This document shows positions 23,479-35,860 of a stretch of 64,000 nt of DNA, in pieces. Under the pieces are notes generated by a model, which saw only the letters and a program-made list of their open reading frames with translations, did not search any database and was not told the DNA's origin. Each line of letters opens with the position of its first letter. Positions within the stretch are counted from its first letter, which is position 1. The translations under genes were made by a program, and so were the position numbers. Origin of the DNA: Nemertoderma westbladi (Eukaryota; Xenacoelomorpha; Nemertodermatida; Nemertodermatidae); the NCBI GenBank assembly GCA_032718475.1, contig JAUCBJ010004124.1, positions 62,001 through 126,000 of the forward strand, given 5' to 3'.

Positions 23479-24658
23479 TGTAAAAGCTTTTGTGGGATAA
23501 CTGATTCGTTTGCCTTGCTAACCAGTTCCCCCCCAGTCGCTAGAATACTCTAAAAAGGGATCTCTAACTCGAATAGCACAAGCTACCAGCTGATTGGCTG
23601 ATTCGCTGTGCGAAGGGATCTGGGCTACGTTTGATTGTCCAACTAGCTTGGGAAAGTATCTCCCAATAGAATTTGAGTTGATTTTGATTTCGACCTATCA
23701 CAGATCTACTGAACTGAATTTTCCTATCTTTATGCTCTTTCTCTGTGTTGGGTGGAAGCCTTTGTAAATAAGGTTATTCTTATCAGTTTTCAGTGTTGTT
23801 GGTCTTTCTTTCCTGAGCCAGGAGAGAACGGCTTGTAAATATTTTGTGCTTTTCTGTTTTAGTCTAACACTAGTAGGCTTAATTATAAAGGGCATATATC
23901 CGTTATCACAAACTGATCATAACAAACAAAACAAACTCATAAACTAATGAACTTAACGCACACTGAATCACTGTGCATACTTTTATATTGTTATACGGCT
24001 ATTTACTGTCAGTTCTTCATAATATGGTTGATGAATTATTATATTTGGAATAACGATAAATAACCCCGAAACCCAATATTCTTGATATACCGAAGGTAAG
24101 AGAGAAAGGTTACATATAACGATTGTGACTTATGTTAAAGTGGTTTGAAGTGAATCTAATGTTATTTGATAGACCCTACATGAGTCAGTCCGTGTTCCTT
24201 TTATATATAACTAAAATCAGTGAAGATCGGCAGATCAGTGTGCAGTATTGTGCAGCATTGTGTATGAGTGATACTGATAACGAAGCATTTCCTAAAGAAT
24301 GCGCCATATATGTGAATTATAACTAAGCCATATCGTTGTGAGTAGTTTAAGTCATAACTCTGTTTGTATAAATAGAGCGCCACGTCCTAAAGGAACTGTT
24401 AATATTCCCCGAAGGTGAATAATATTGTCAGAGATTATATAATACTGTCAGTCGAATAATACATTAGGCTTACATAGCAATAAGATTAAGCCGTCGAACC
24501 CAATCTCCCGGGTATATCCAGCGGGTGAATGATCGCGCACAGATTGGTTTCGACTAGTGTAGTGAATTAAATACTTGTCATAGACTAAAAGTGATTTATT
24601 ATCTAGAAGACATCATAATTTGGCGGGTTAAACTGCCAAAGGTCTAAAAGCGCGAACA
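23479..24658 (+). repeat. LTR C, 3' LTR of Y
   Basis: TG...CA ends, 1,180 bases. It aligns with LTR A and LTR D along its length but is diverged from both, so X, Y and Z are distinct lineages of one family. A TATA-like ttatatataa (about 24,201) and a gatcagtg initiator-like sequence (about 24,233) sit in the same relative place as in LTR D. X's pol starts directly after its final CA. Confidence 0.85.
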
Positions 24659-24659
24659 A

Positions 24660-27600
24660 ACTCTCATGGAAAGGCTACCCAAAGAACGAGTCTACCAGGT
24701 GAGTGAATGGGAAGAGGAGACCAGTGAGGGAGACGACCCACCTGAGGGAACACCATACTCCTCAGATAATGACGATATCCACCAACTCTTCGACGAGGAG
24801 AATACCATCGACCTCCTTACGGAAAATGAAACTTGGCAAAACCAAGTGAACTTATGTCACCTCATTCATCCAGCTGGACAAGTCGATAACAACGACGAAC
24901 TGAATGAAGTGATAGATCACTACAACGCGAAGACTTGTGATGAACACGCAGTACGATTCTTTACTCAAGAGGCTGTAGAGCCCAATTCCTACGATAAGGC
25001 CCTATCGGTAGAAGAAGAAAGAGCCAAGCAGATACAGGAAACAACTACACGTTTTCTTAAAGATCAAGGTAGATATGAGATTGGTCTGCCTTTCCGACGG
25101 CGAGATCCCAATTTTATAAACAACCAACCCTTGGCAGAGAAGAGAATTGCGCAACTACATCGACGCCTTATGGCAAATGCTTCAGCTAAGGAGATGTACA
25201 AGACCCAGCTGAAGAAATTCATTGACAAGGGATATGCGGAGCGAGTACCGGAAGAAACACCCATAACTGAGAGAACGTACTATCTAACACATCATTACGT
25301 TCCCAAACCCAGTAAACCCAACGAAGTCCGGGTAGTATTTGACGGCTCCACCCTCTACATGGGCCAACCCCTTAACTCCGAGTTGTTGCCGGGACCCAAC
25401 TTACTACAATCCTTGTTGGGAATACTCTTAAGATTACGACAATATTCAATCGCTTTTGCCTCCGATATAGAAGGCATGTTCTTACAAGTTAAGGCGCTGG
25501 ATAGGGATCGAGACAGCCTACGATTTCTGTGGTGGCCTGAAGGAGACCTCAACCAGAAACCGGTGGAGTACTGGATGACCATCCAGGCTTTTGGGATCAT
25601 CTCGAGCCCTTCAAACGCCTGCTCAGTAGTGCGTACCACTGCTGATGACAACCGGGACGCCTTCTCCAAAGAGGTTATCGACAACATCAAACGGGATATA
25701 TACATGGACGAAAATTTAAAGTCCCTCCCATCGGTGGAAGAAGCCATTGATGTCGCCAAAGGAACGGTAGAGTGCTTGAAAAGAGGTGGATTTCGATTAA
25801 CTAAATTCACCAGCAACTCCCGTGAGTTTCTGGAATCGATCCCGGTAGAAGACCGAGGAGTTAAAGATCTAAACCTAATCAAGGACGATCTTCCAGAAAC
25901 CAAGACGCTTGGTTTGAAATGGGACACGGAGAGAGATATCTTGTTTTTCCAGCTAAAACAGCGAGATAATCCAGTTCGGACTAAATGGATTTGTCTAAGT
26001 GTCCTGAGCACTTATTTCGATCCATTGGGATTTATTAGCCCAGTCATATTGATTGCTCAGAGTTTAGTACAACAAATGTGGCTTGAAAACCACTCATGGG
26101 ACGATCCACTTAAGGGAGAACTATTAAAGAAGTGGATGAAATGGGAAGATTCTCTACCATCCATCGAGAACCTTATAATTTCCCGTTCCTATTTTGGTCA
26201 TGTTCTCCCCACGTATTCCTATCAACTCCATGTGTTTGGAGATGCCAGCGATATGGGAATAGGTATAGTAGCCTACCTGAGAGTTGAAACTCCGGATGGA
26301 ATTAAGGTCGCCTTGGTTACCTCTTAGGCCTTGATAAACAACAAGTTGAAAGATCCTCGAGCGGAGTTAAAAGCGGCTCTATACGCTACAGCCATCGGCC
26401 GGAATGTAACAGAACAGATCGACTATCCACTGGAGAAAATTATCTATTGGACCGATGCTTTACTCGTGTTGGAGTATATAACCAATGAAGTCTGTCAGTT
26501 CAGCGTCTTCGTTACCAACAGAGTAGCCATTCTACTTAGTCGCACCAAGATAAATCAATGGAGACATTGCCCTGGGACGATTAATCCAACCGACATCGCC
26601 TCCAGGGGAGCAACTCCGCAAGAACTGATAGATACTTCAGACTGGTTAGGTGGACCCGACTTCCTAAGCAAGGAAGAGGATGAATGGCCTCCTCATCTTA
26701 CTACGGCGGAGATTAGACAGGCCAAGGGAGCGGAGAAAGTCAAACCTAAAACTCGGGCGAGTAAATCGAAGTTATTTAAACCCGTGATAGATCTGTCTGT
26801 CCTACACACTTCCGGAGACGATGCTTTGGATCCGAAACCCACAGCCACAAATAAGTCTGTTGTGGAAATCAGAGAGAGAGATTGGAAATCTGGAATACCA
26901 GACGTCTCGCAAGGACTCTCACCTCTCCTGCAGAGAGCGATACATCACTATAGTTCCTGGAATCGGCTCTGTAAGGCCGTTACATATTTAAAGCGATGTT
27001 TTCATCATCACTACTCCAGGACGAAGACCACTAGTGATACTGCTCCACTGACATCTGCGCAGGTCCATGTTGTTAAAGATCTTCCCAAATATAAGATATC
27101 AGAAAGATTTCTGAAGGAGAAAATCAGCTACCAGGAGCATGAAGAAACCAATAAGCAGATACTGAGACTCCTGCAATGCTATGAGGATTCCGATAAGTAT
27201 TTCCTGTTGTTAAGAAATCCACAGATGCGCTTAAGGGATCGTTTCTCTAGCACAATGATAGATGGGTTGATACCTGTTGGAGGAAGACTAACTAATGCTC
27301 CATTATCCTTTGACACTAAGTTTCCCATACTCATTAGAAATCTTGAAATACAAATCAAGATGATTGTAGATGTTCACAGTAAGCTTTATCATGCTGGTAG
27401 AGAACGAGTTCTTAGCGAAATTCGAATTCGCTATTATTTTCATAAACCCCGTAGAGCTCTGAACCAAGTTCTTCGGAACTGCATACCCTGTAGGAAAGCA
27501 TTCAGTAGGCCTTTAACACAGCGAGAGGCAGAATTGCCTAGGGAACGAGTAAGCTTCTATGAACCACCCTTTACTAATACCGGTGTGGATTTATTTGGCC

Positions 27601-28586
27601 CTATTGAAGTATATCGTGCTAGGACTATAGTCAAGAGATGGTGTGTCATCTTTGTCTGTATGACTTGTAGAGCTATCCATCTCGATATGGTGAACGATTT
27701 ATCTACCAATAGCTTCATATTGAGCTTACGCCAACAGATCGCTCGCTTTGGAACTAGCAACACGATGAGATCTGATAAGGGAACGAACTTCATTGGTGCC
27801 AACAATGAAATCAAGGCTTACGTCAAAGATTGGAACCAAAGACAGGTGGACGATCAGCTAAGGGTAACAGCGTCTAGCTGGACCTTCAACGCCGCCGACG
27901 CCCCGTGGTGGGGAGGAAGTTGGGAGAGATTAATCAGAAGCGTGAAGACCGCATTTCACTTTATAGTGCCGTGCCGCGCGTATCTCACCGACGAACTTTT
28001 GCGGACGTTAATGGAGGAAATCGCCGCCTATCTCAACGAGAGACCGCTTATGCCAGTCTCATCGAGTCCCGATTCCCTGGAAGGGCTAACACCCGCGCAC
28101 TTCCTACTGAAGAAACCTGTAGCCATGCTCCCACGATAGGAAATCACGGACGGAGACGAATACTGCTGGCAAACTTGGCAACTTATGCAGTTGTTATCCC
28201 GTCGTTTCGCTGACCATTTCGAAAAACATTATCTGCCTATGCTACAACTTCGAACTAAGTGGTTTGCGCAGCAAGAAAACGTCAGCGCCGGAGACATGGT
28301 CCTTATTGTGGATTCAGATCTTCCACGTAAGCGGTGGCAGACAGGTTGTATCATCGAGACTCATATCTCGGATGATGGTTTGGTGCAATCGGTAGAACTC
28401 GTCGTCATGCGACGTAACTTTAAGAAACCGGGAACTGTCTTCGAGACACAGCAGCTCAATCGCCCAGTTGGTTGTTTATGTTTACTGGAAAGAGACAGAG
28501 AACTCTCCGGAAACTATGGAATCCAAGATACTCTTCCCACGACCACCTCCCTAATCCAACAAACATCTAGGGACTCCCCAACATAA
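24660..28586 (+). pseudogene. Pol (RT, RNase H, integrase), copy X 3' part (two stops)
   Basis: Continuation of X's Gag-Pol after the nested copy Y. The order is RT, Pao-type peptidase A17/RNase H region, integrase finger, integrase core (GVDLFGP, RSDKGTNF and SWERLIRSV intact) and DUF5641-like tail. A TAG at 26,325 replaces a Lys codon in RNase H and a TAG at 28,137 replaces a Ser codon beyond the integrase core. The RT active site reads IYMDEN, where copy Y has IYMDDN, so one catalytic aspartate is a glutamate. The integrase frame is unbroken here, showing that the T-run shift in Y is a private change. The first codons start right at the LTR C joint, so there is no real start codon. Confidence 0.9.
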
Positions 28587-30303
28587 CAGCGTCTGGAGTG
28601 GGTGTGTGACTATATTATTTTATATTTGTTTTTATTATTTTATATTTATGTATGTATTATTATGTAATTTTATTATAATCGTTTTCTTTAATTTTATTTA
28701 GTAGAATGTTATTTTTAGCAATTATTTAGTAGATTAGTGCAATATATATTAGTGTTTATTACTTACTTAATTATATTATATTATATATTTAGTGCAACGG
28801 CGAGAAATAATTTTTTTTCTCTTTCCTTACTGTCCGTATTACATTACAAATGCGTGACTACAGTAAGATGAAATGTCCGTACTTCTTAAAGTACAATAAA
28901 GCTCCTACTATATTCAAGTATTATTGGTAAGTAGAGTATTAGGAATGCAAAATTCAGATCCTCGTGTCTCGGCTAAACCAAGCTCTGGGTAGACCTTGGA
29001 AACGACTTGCCTCTTCTCACTGACATTGCTTCTTGCGATATTGCTCTCATACCGTATATTAAATAATACATATAGTAGCGTGATGTCCCTTTAACAGTAG
29101 CGTAAAACGCAAAATAAATCTGTTAAACCCTTTGACCATCTGTAATTCTAGTCGATTAAGATATCGCGGCACCCACCGATATACTTGAAAGACAAAATTC
29201 TAGAATCAGTGGTTAACGTCCCCAGACAAGTTCTGGAATAAACCGGTGCCCATCTTAAATATTAACTATTAATATTTATAAAATCTGTCAAACAAATACA
29301 ATAGAGTAAATACTTACAAGTTAACTCTAGAAAATCTATAAATCAAAATCTGTTAAAATTGAGATCCTTTAAAATTCTAGTCGATTAAGATATCGTAGCA
29401 CTTACTGATACTCTTAAAAAGACAAATTTCCTAGAATCAAGGATCCCAGTCCCCAGACATGTTCTGGAATAAAATTGTGTCTATTTTAATATTAAATAAT
29501 AAAATTTATGGGAATAAATTTAAATTCATATCTTTTAATGAAATTAAAAAATTGTCATTTTATACAATTTATAATATTCCCAAAAAATTCCATTAATTAA
29601 TAGATCATGGGAGCGGAGATTCACCCTACTAAGTGTATTAGTGTGCGAGAATCTCCAATATATAGTCAATAGCCGATAAAATTCATAAAATCATGTATAA
29701 AGGGGATATTGACAATTAAAGAATTACTATTAAATAGCATCCCAGATCTGTATGCATGAGAATTACCCTAATTCTACTGCTAGCTTTCCATAATGTCACC
29801 ATAGCAACAACCACGCTAGAATTAGAAGTGAGTTAAAAGAACAATAGAAAGCTTGTCCCATTGAATAGCATAGGGAATAAATAGCACACTGCTAGTATCC
29901 AAGGATACATAATAATAACGTGGCGTATAAAATTCTGGAAGGCACTGACTAACGGACAAATGGCCCTAATGTGTACAATTTGTGACAGTTGTGTGGAATT
30001 TGTGCGTTTATAGGTGAATGTTACTACTAAAGTGTGTTTACAGTAGCGAGTCGCAATTGTGAAAGTAGCCCTAACTCTGCCGTAAGAACCTGAAGTAAAT
30101 CTAAGCCTTTGGGACGGACAGTGGAGTGACTTGTGCCGGTTATCGTTGTCATTGTGTAGCTACTACATTGGCGAAAAACACAGCGACGACGGTACATCGG
30201 CGCTGAGGATCTTGCACTGTCCGGGGGCCGAGAGGGGTAGGCAGCGACGCCCGCTAGCCTAATTAGAAACTCATTATAATATTAATAAACTCATATAGCA
30301 GCT
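28587..30303 (+). other. Conserved spacer between Pol and ORF2, copy X
   Basis: Counterpart of 18,662-20,304: about 1.7 kb, no open frame. It has the same two attctagtcgattaagata units (from 29,145 and 29,374), the same GC-richer stretch near 30,110-30,260 and the same tatagcag just before the ORF2 start codon. Confidence 0.65.
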
Positions 30304-33300
30304 ATGACTGAGTTGATAGAAGATGATCTTGGTATCAGGGAGCGATATACTCTACCTTTACAAGCGTTTGTTGATAGCTTGATACGCGGCGACGCTAGTC
30401 CAACTACTACGGAGGATGATGGTCGTTATATCGAACCGCCAATGTCCCAGGAGCAACTTGCGCGTGAATTGGACTATAGAAAATTCACCGCTCGCTATAC
30501 GCATCGTAATGGTACGTATATGGACTTCTTAACTACTGGCCATCCTATCGATTTACACGATACGGACGATGTAGACACCGAAAGGGAAATGGTTTTATTT
30601 AAATACCATACCCAGCGGAGTCGGAACGATAAACCGAGAATAGAACACGAGAATTCTATTCGGAACCGACTCGAAAGAGAGGACGTTGAAGAGCCGGATA
30701 AACGCAGCAACTTCAACGATTATCTGGAATTCCTGAGAGAAACATATCTCAATATTGCCAGTCAACAAAATCTAGAAACTCGATATCCTCAAGGTATACA
30801 TCATGACCCTATGATAGAACTCAAACGGCTCTATTTCACTATGATGTATCTTACCGCCGATCGACGCTACCTGTTGTCCCAGATAGCTTCAAACAGATGG
30901 AGGAATATTGTAAAACTGGAGAACGATCACCCGCGTTTCCCCTGCAGGACGTGCGTCTTTGGTATTATTGCGACGAATGCCCTAGACCCAATCAGCAAAC
31001 GGAAAGACATAAACATCTGCGGAGACGTTGCACTAAACACAGATTTACACGATATACTTATGGGAGTTTCGAGCGAAACCTGTTCGACGTATCACCTACG
31101 CTCGCTCGACTCAAAAGATCCTTAAATAAACCAATGATCAGAGTTCCGGAATACTCGGTCAGACCTCCTCATTCCTCAGTGAGACCTCAAACGCTTGATC
31201 CTAATAGTATAACGGATCCCCCTGAACTGTACTCACTATTTAAAGATCTTGTGTTACCCGAACAATTAATCGGTGGCACTCCGGTAGTGGGCTCGCTAGA
31301 TATTCACCAACCCTACCTAGCCGGATTAGGATGCGGTCATCTAATATCGCCGTTTAATCCGTACAACCGTCCAGGTTTAACTCCGATACAACCCATTACC
31401 GAAGTCTAAGACAGCGTTGTACGAAACGCGTTAGACGCTATTCGGCAGAAGATCGGAAAAGGAACTTACGATTGTTTAGAGAAACGCAAATTGCAGCAAC
31501 AAGTCCAAGCAGTGAAAGAATTAGCTTTACCCCAGTTCGATAGAGAAATCCAGAATCTCGAGGAAGACATCGAACGTGGACGAACCTATTCTCTACAAGA
31601 GTTCCTAGACGAGCGTTTACAAGCGGAGGAAAATCAGCTCGAGGAGAAACACATAGAAATGGATGAGAGAGAAGAAGCAGCTTTAGCCCAGCCAGAAGCT
31701 CAAATCCTTATGACGGATCTCTATTCTAAAACCATCATCCATCCTTCGATGGTTCCCCATTTCGGAGACAAACTCTTCGCCACGGCACAGCCTCAACCAG
31801 TTGATATCAACCTAAGATCTCGAGATCTTATCGCTGACGCTCCCATGTTGCAATGTCCGCCAATCGAGGCCGCTCGTGTCGATGGTATACTCGTAGAACC
31901 TCCGGACAATAGAGCTGATCTTGTCCGGCGTATGGTACACGAGGTCAACATACGCGCCAGACCTTTACTGAACTCGTTTTATGGGATCAAAGATCACCCT
32001 TATTATGTCAATCTAACTCAATATTACATGGTAAAACCGGAAGATCCTACACATAGTCTAAGGTTTCTACGACTAATAAATCCTCTCGATCTTGTCGAAC
32101 TCGAACAACTGCAGAAACATCTGGATCAGTTAGTGAAAGTAAACTCATTCCGAAAACCCTATAATGTTTCCAGAATAGAGAAAGATACAATACCTCCGTA
32201 TAATCTCGATGGATTTATCAAAACTCGATTAGTCCACTGGAATCTCGACGTGTTATTCAAGGAGGAAAGAATACAACGATATGGAGATGTAGAAACATAT
32301 AGTACACAGTGTTTGAAGTATAGAGATCTACCTAATGCTAGCGAATGCGCCACCTTGCGGCATCCAGTGGGAATGACCCTAGAAAACGCCACTAAAGAGT
32401 GGAACGAAACTCTTAACGTTATCGAGATGTATGGAGTTGTCACTTACGATAACGAAGGTAGCGTTCCGGTTGGAGAACTGGGAACTACGCGCATGATACA
32501 TATACGAGGACTAGCTGGTTCTACCCACGTATTCACTCGAGCGTGTTCCGACGTGATTGATTATTCTTTTGAGACCCTCACCGAGATCCAAAAGAAACTC
32601 CGACATGGACAATTCGAACTCGCGCAACATTACGTCACTGACACCGAGCGCAAACCGGCCATGGGTATCGATGGATCGATGTTACCCCAGCCCGTGCTCG
32701 AGATGTTGTTTAATGAAAGAATCCTTAAAATCGGCTCAGCTGTTTATGGGGATCTCCAAAACGACTTTCGGAACATGGAGAACATTCCCTATCCTTTCGT
32801 AGATACTCAGCTGATTGCTCCCTGGGCAGAAGGCCGAGGTTTCTTCCGCACTATGTATGCCAGTACACCCAGCGGCATTACTAAAGTACAACGAACTTCC
32901 ATCGGACATCTTGCCTTTCAAGAATACGGATGGAATTTCAAGGTCGGAAACCCTATCAACTATCAACAGGCACTTTCTGACTCCGTTCCGTAATGTTGAT
33001 AGTCAGTTCAGTTCAAAGACCGCGCTCTAATCAAGCTCAGCCTAAGAGACTCAGCAGCTGAGAAGTTAGACAGCGCTGGATTTGCCATTTTCAAGGACGT
33101 TTGTATACAGAACTTACATTCCTCTGTTATACAAAGACCTCGAATACCCATGGGTTATTCTATCGTGGAAGTTCAGACAGTGGGTTCGCTTGAGGAGACA
33201 GCCGCACCTATCTCAGCTATGCAATTGGAAGACGAACCAATATGCATAGAATCCGAGGAGATTCAGCCTACAGCGCCCCTACTACTACTACTACTACTAG

Positions 33301-34536
33301 GATCGGCATGCTGCATTGCAGCTGCATTTTTAAGAATGCTGTGCCGGCTTGTCAACAAAATTGCACCGCCACAACTCCCTATCACCCATGACATTTGCTA
33401 GATCATCCGCATCTTTAAGGCCAGTGTCCTTTAAGATGCGTCTCAAGAAAGTCATGGGCTGTCCACCATGCTTATTCACTCCAGGAGGCTGCCAAAGTAC
33501 AGCGCCCCGGAGCAGCGACAACGACTACGTCTTGGAATGGTATCAAGGTCCACAATGTCTCACCGCATACGATTATCGGCACGCCAACTATGTTTCTCGA
33601 AAACGTTGCCGATTATGTGCATCGAGAGATCATCTCACCCCCATGGACTCAGACGTACCCTGCTCCTATTTCCATGAACAACCGGCGATGGAGATCTATT
33701 GTGCGGATTGCAGACTCAATAACTTGCATATTTTCGCAGTCTGCCCCCAATTTATGACTCAATGCCATCATTGTCAACTTAAAGGACATGCCAGTTTTGA
33801 TTGCCCTTTTAACCGCGATCTGGAAAGCGTAGATGAAATGATTACCCTACGCTACATCCGAGCTTGGGAAGCGAATGCGGATTTACTTTGTGAGTCACGC
33901 CATCGTTATTACCCTGGACGCGCCTACGAAGGAGTTTATGCGTTCCATCCTTATCTATTCGCGTCTGTTGAACAAAAATCACGCACGCCGAGTTACGAAC
34001 TAATGAAGCGTGTTGGTGAGTGTATTTCAACCAAATTTGTTTGTAAATATCTCAGGAACATTAATCCTAACGATATTAATTCCTATAACTTGATCAACTT
34101 TATCCGTCAAGACCCGGAGTATGGCGATTTGTTCATCAACTCGCATCCAGAGTTACAGGAAGTGCATCGACGGCCCTACGAATATCGAGCCCGAGAACAC
34201 GAGTTGGAAAGAACCATTAAACTGAGGAAGTTTCTCACTACTCACGGTCCACCTACCGCTATCGTTCAGACAACTCGTCAGGGACCAGTAGGAGCTGCTG
34301 TCCTAAAACGTGCTCTAAAGGCTGTTAGACCTCGCTCCACTGAGGTTGATATCGATCAACCAGGTACCTCGACCGGCGGATACACCGACCGTAATCCTAA
34401 ACCTTCCGATGCAATTGTATTGCACCCTTCACCCAGGAGTTATAGCCCTCCTAGTAAAGTGGCTCGCCCCAAAGAGAAAAGGACTCTTGCTAGCCTCAAA
34501 AAACTGCGTAAACGCCGTCCGCGCAAGAAAGACTAA
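30304..34536 (+). pseudogene. ORF2, large zinc-knuckle protein of unknown function, copy X
   Basis: The most complete ORF2 here; I do not recognise the family. ATG 30,304 opens 273 codons (MTELIEDDLGIRERYTL). The frame shifts at about 30,960, with CxxC pairs on both sides and a His/Cys-rich stretch following. A TAA at 31,407 interrupts the next frame. From about 31,485 a charged coiled coil leads into 500 codons ending at 32,993. There a deletion of about 255 bases (still present in Y at 21,814-22,070) and a five-base duplication break the frame. A LINE fragment is inserted at 33,280-33,497. The C-terminal part then runs to 34,536, with three Cys/His clusters, the last being C-x2-C-x4-H-x4-C, and a tail rich in Lys/Arg after a Ser/Pro stretch. 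Intact length would be near 1,400 codons. It lies directly before the polypurine tract, where an env gene would be, yet nothing looks like a signal peptide, membrane anchor or glycoprotein. A nucleocapsid-like, RNA-binding role is inference. Confidence 0.7.
33280..33497 (-). mobile_element. 3' fragment of RTE-like LINE inserted in ORF2
   Basis: About 218 bases nearly identical to the 3' end of the LINE at 40,110-43,880, in the same (minus) orientation. It ends in a (TAG)n tail, seen on this strand as ctactactactac. It is flanked by the 11-base duplication tacagcgcccc at 33,269-33,279 and 33,498-33,508. This is a typical 5'-truncated LINE insertion made after X had inserted or while ORF2 was already dispensable. 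Confidence 0.88.
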
Positions 34537-34606
34537 CTGTTTAGAGTATTTTTATATTTTAGAAACTGTGATTTTTTATATTTTATAGAATGAAATCCCA
34601 TTTTCT

Positions 34607-34614
34607 GGGAGCGG
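34607..34614 (+). promoter_or_regulatory. Polypurine tract of copy X
   Basis: gggagcgg directly before the TG of LTR D. Confidence 0.75.
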
Positions 34615-35808
34615 TGTAAAGGCTTTTGCGGATCTAGCTAGTCATTTTCCCCGAAAAGTACTCTTTAGGTGTTTTAATGGACATAAAAAGCCGTTTTCTT
34701 ACTGTGTAGGTGTTTTAGTGGACATAAAAAGCCATTTTTCTGTATGTATACTTTAGCGGACATAACAAGCCATTTTATGCCGCAATACGCCAAAATACTC
34801 TTAATACAGTGTAGTTTAGATGACGACATCTATCAGCTGATATGTCGACGTGGAGCTTTTGGCTTTCTTTGTTCAGGCTCACTCACTCGACCAATCAGAG
34901 CGATTTTCATTTTATTTGCACAGAAGCCTCCGGGAAATCGCGCAATGCATTATGGTCTTTGTTTACCTTTTTTCCTGAGCCCAGAACATCGGCTTTGGAA
35001 TTCTTCTGTGTTTCAAACTTTAGCCAAACATTAGAACGGCTTTGATCATAGAAACGTATAACTGTTATCATTCATATCAAGTCACGTATCAACTCAGCAT
35101 ATTATATTATACATACTTTTCACCGCATTATTTTACTGCTATTTACTGTCAGTTATTAATTGTTATCAGTTGATGGAATGTTGTTATATTTGGAGAATAT
35201 CGATAAATAATCATAAAACCCCAATCTTCTTGATATACTAAAGGTTAGAGAGACCGGTTACATATAGCAATTGCAACTTACATTATAGTGGTTTTGGTGT
35301 GAATTGAATGCTATTTCATAGACCCTACATGTGTCAGTTGCTGTTCTCCTTATATATGATTAAAATTGGTGAAGGTCGGCAGATCAGTGTGCAGCAGTGT
35401 GAGGTAGTGTGCATGAGTGTGACAGATAACAAAGCATTTCCTAAAGAATGTGCCATATACGTAAATCATTAGCCATCCCGTTGTGTTTAGTGTAAGTCAT
35501 AACTCTGTTTACATACTTAGAGCGCCACGTCCTAAAGGAACTGTTAATATTTCCCGAAAGTGAATAATATTTGTCAGAGATTATATATTAACGATCAATC
35601 GAATAGTACAGTAGGCCTACACCGCAATAAGGTCAGAGCATCCGAATCCAGTCTCCCTTAACCGTGGGTGAATGATCGCGCATAGGCTGGCTTCGGCTAA
35701 TGTAGCTTTATGTGTATCAAATACTTGTTATAGGCTAAAGTCGATTTATAACCTAGAAGACACCTAAATTTGGCAGGTTAAACTGCTAAAGGTCTAAAAG
35801 CGCGAACA
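34615..35808 (+). repeat. LTR D, 3' LTR of X
   Basis: Complete LTR of 1,194 bases with TG...CA ends. It opens with short tandem units (gtgttttaatggacataaaaagcc, about 34,671-34,760). It is followed at 35,809 by ATTTG, the partner of 3,592-3,596. It is close to LTR B, apart from B's deletion, and diverged from A and C. Confidence 0.9.
35349..35389 (+). promoter_or_regulatory. Putative LTR core promoter
   Basis: A TATA-like ttatatatg is followed about 33 bases later by gatcagtg, which fits an initiator (TCAGT). The pair is kept in LTR C (24,201 and 24,233) and partly in LTR A, and is deleted from LTR B. Confidence 0.5.
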
Positions 35809-35813
35809 ATTTG
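35809..35813. repeat. Target-site duplication of copy X, right
   Basis: attt g directly after LTR D; matches 3,592-3,596. Confidence 0.85.
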
Positions 35814-35860
35814 TATTCTGACATCATAAATGGAATCACCGACCAGGAAAACCCCCATAT

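Larger units (their letters stand above)
9813..24658 (+). mobile_element. BEL/Pao-type LTR retrotransposon Y, nested in X, 5' LTR lost
   Basis: Starts part-way into a leader (tttgtaataaccag at 9,816, matching 5,267 in X) and runs through Gag-Pol, spacer, ORF2, polypurine tract and LTR C. On the right, LTR C ends cleanly in CA at 24,658 and X's pol resumes at once. On the left, X's protease ends at 9,812 with no LTR. About 400 bases of X (equivalent to 14,341-14,743 of Y) plus the 5' LTR and first part of Y's leader are missing. The simplest history is normal integration of Y into X, followed by a deletion across the left junction. Gag-Pol of Y has only two visible lesions, but ORF2 is badly damaged. 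Confidence 0.75.
3597..35808 (+). mobile_element. BEL/Pao-type LTR retrotransposon X, interrupted by copy Y
   Basis: Bounded by LTR B (3,597-4,215) and LTR D (34,615-35,808), which differ at only about ten positions where they overlap, and by matching ATTTG duplications. X itself comprises 3,597-9,812 (LTR, leader, gag to protease) and 24,659-35,808 (reverse transcriptase onward, spacer, ORF2, LTR). Copy Y fills the gap. Without Y, and allowing for deletions, X would be about 18 kb, long for a BEL/Pao element. The pol order (protease, RT, RNase H, integrase), the DUF1759-like region and the DUF5641-like tail identify the superfamily. X is dead: promoter deletion in LTR B, broken gag start, frameshifts, stops, altered protease and RT residues, and a broken ORF2. 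Confidence 0.85.
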
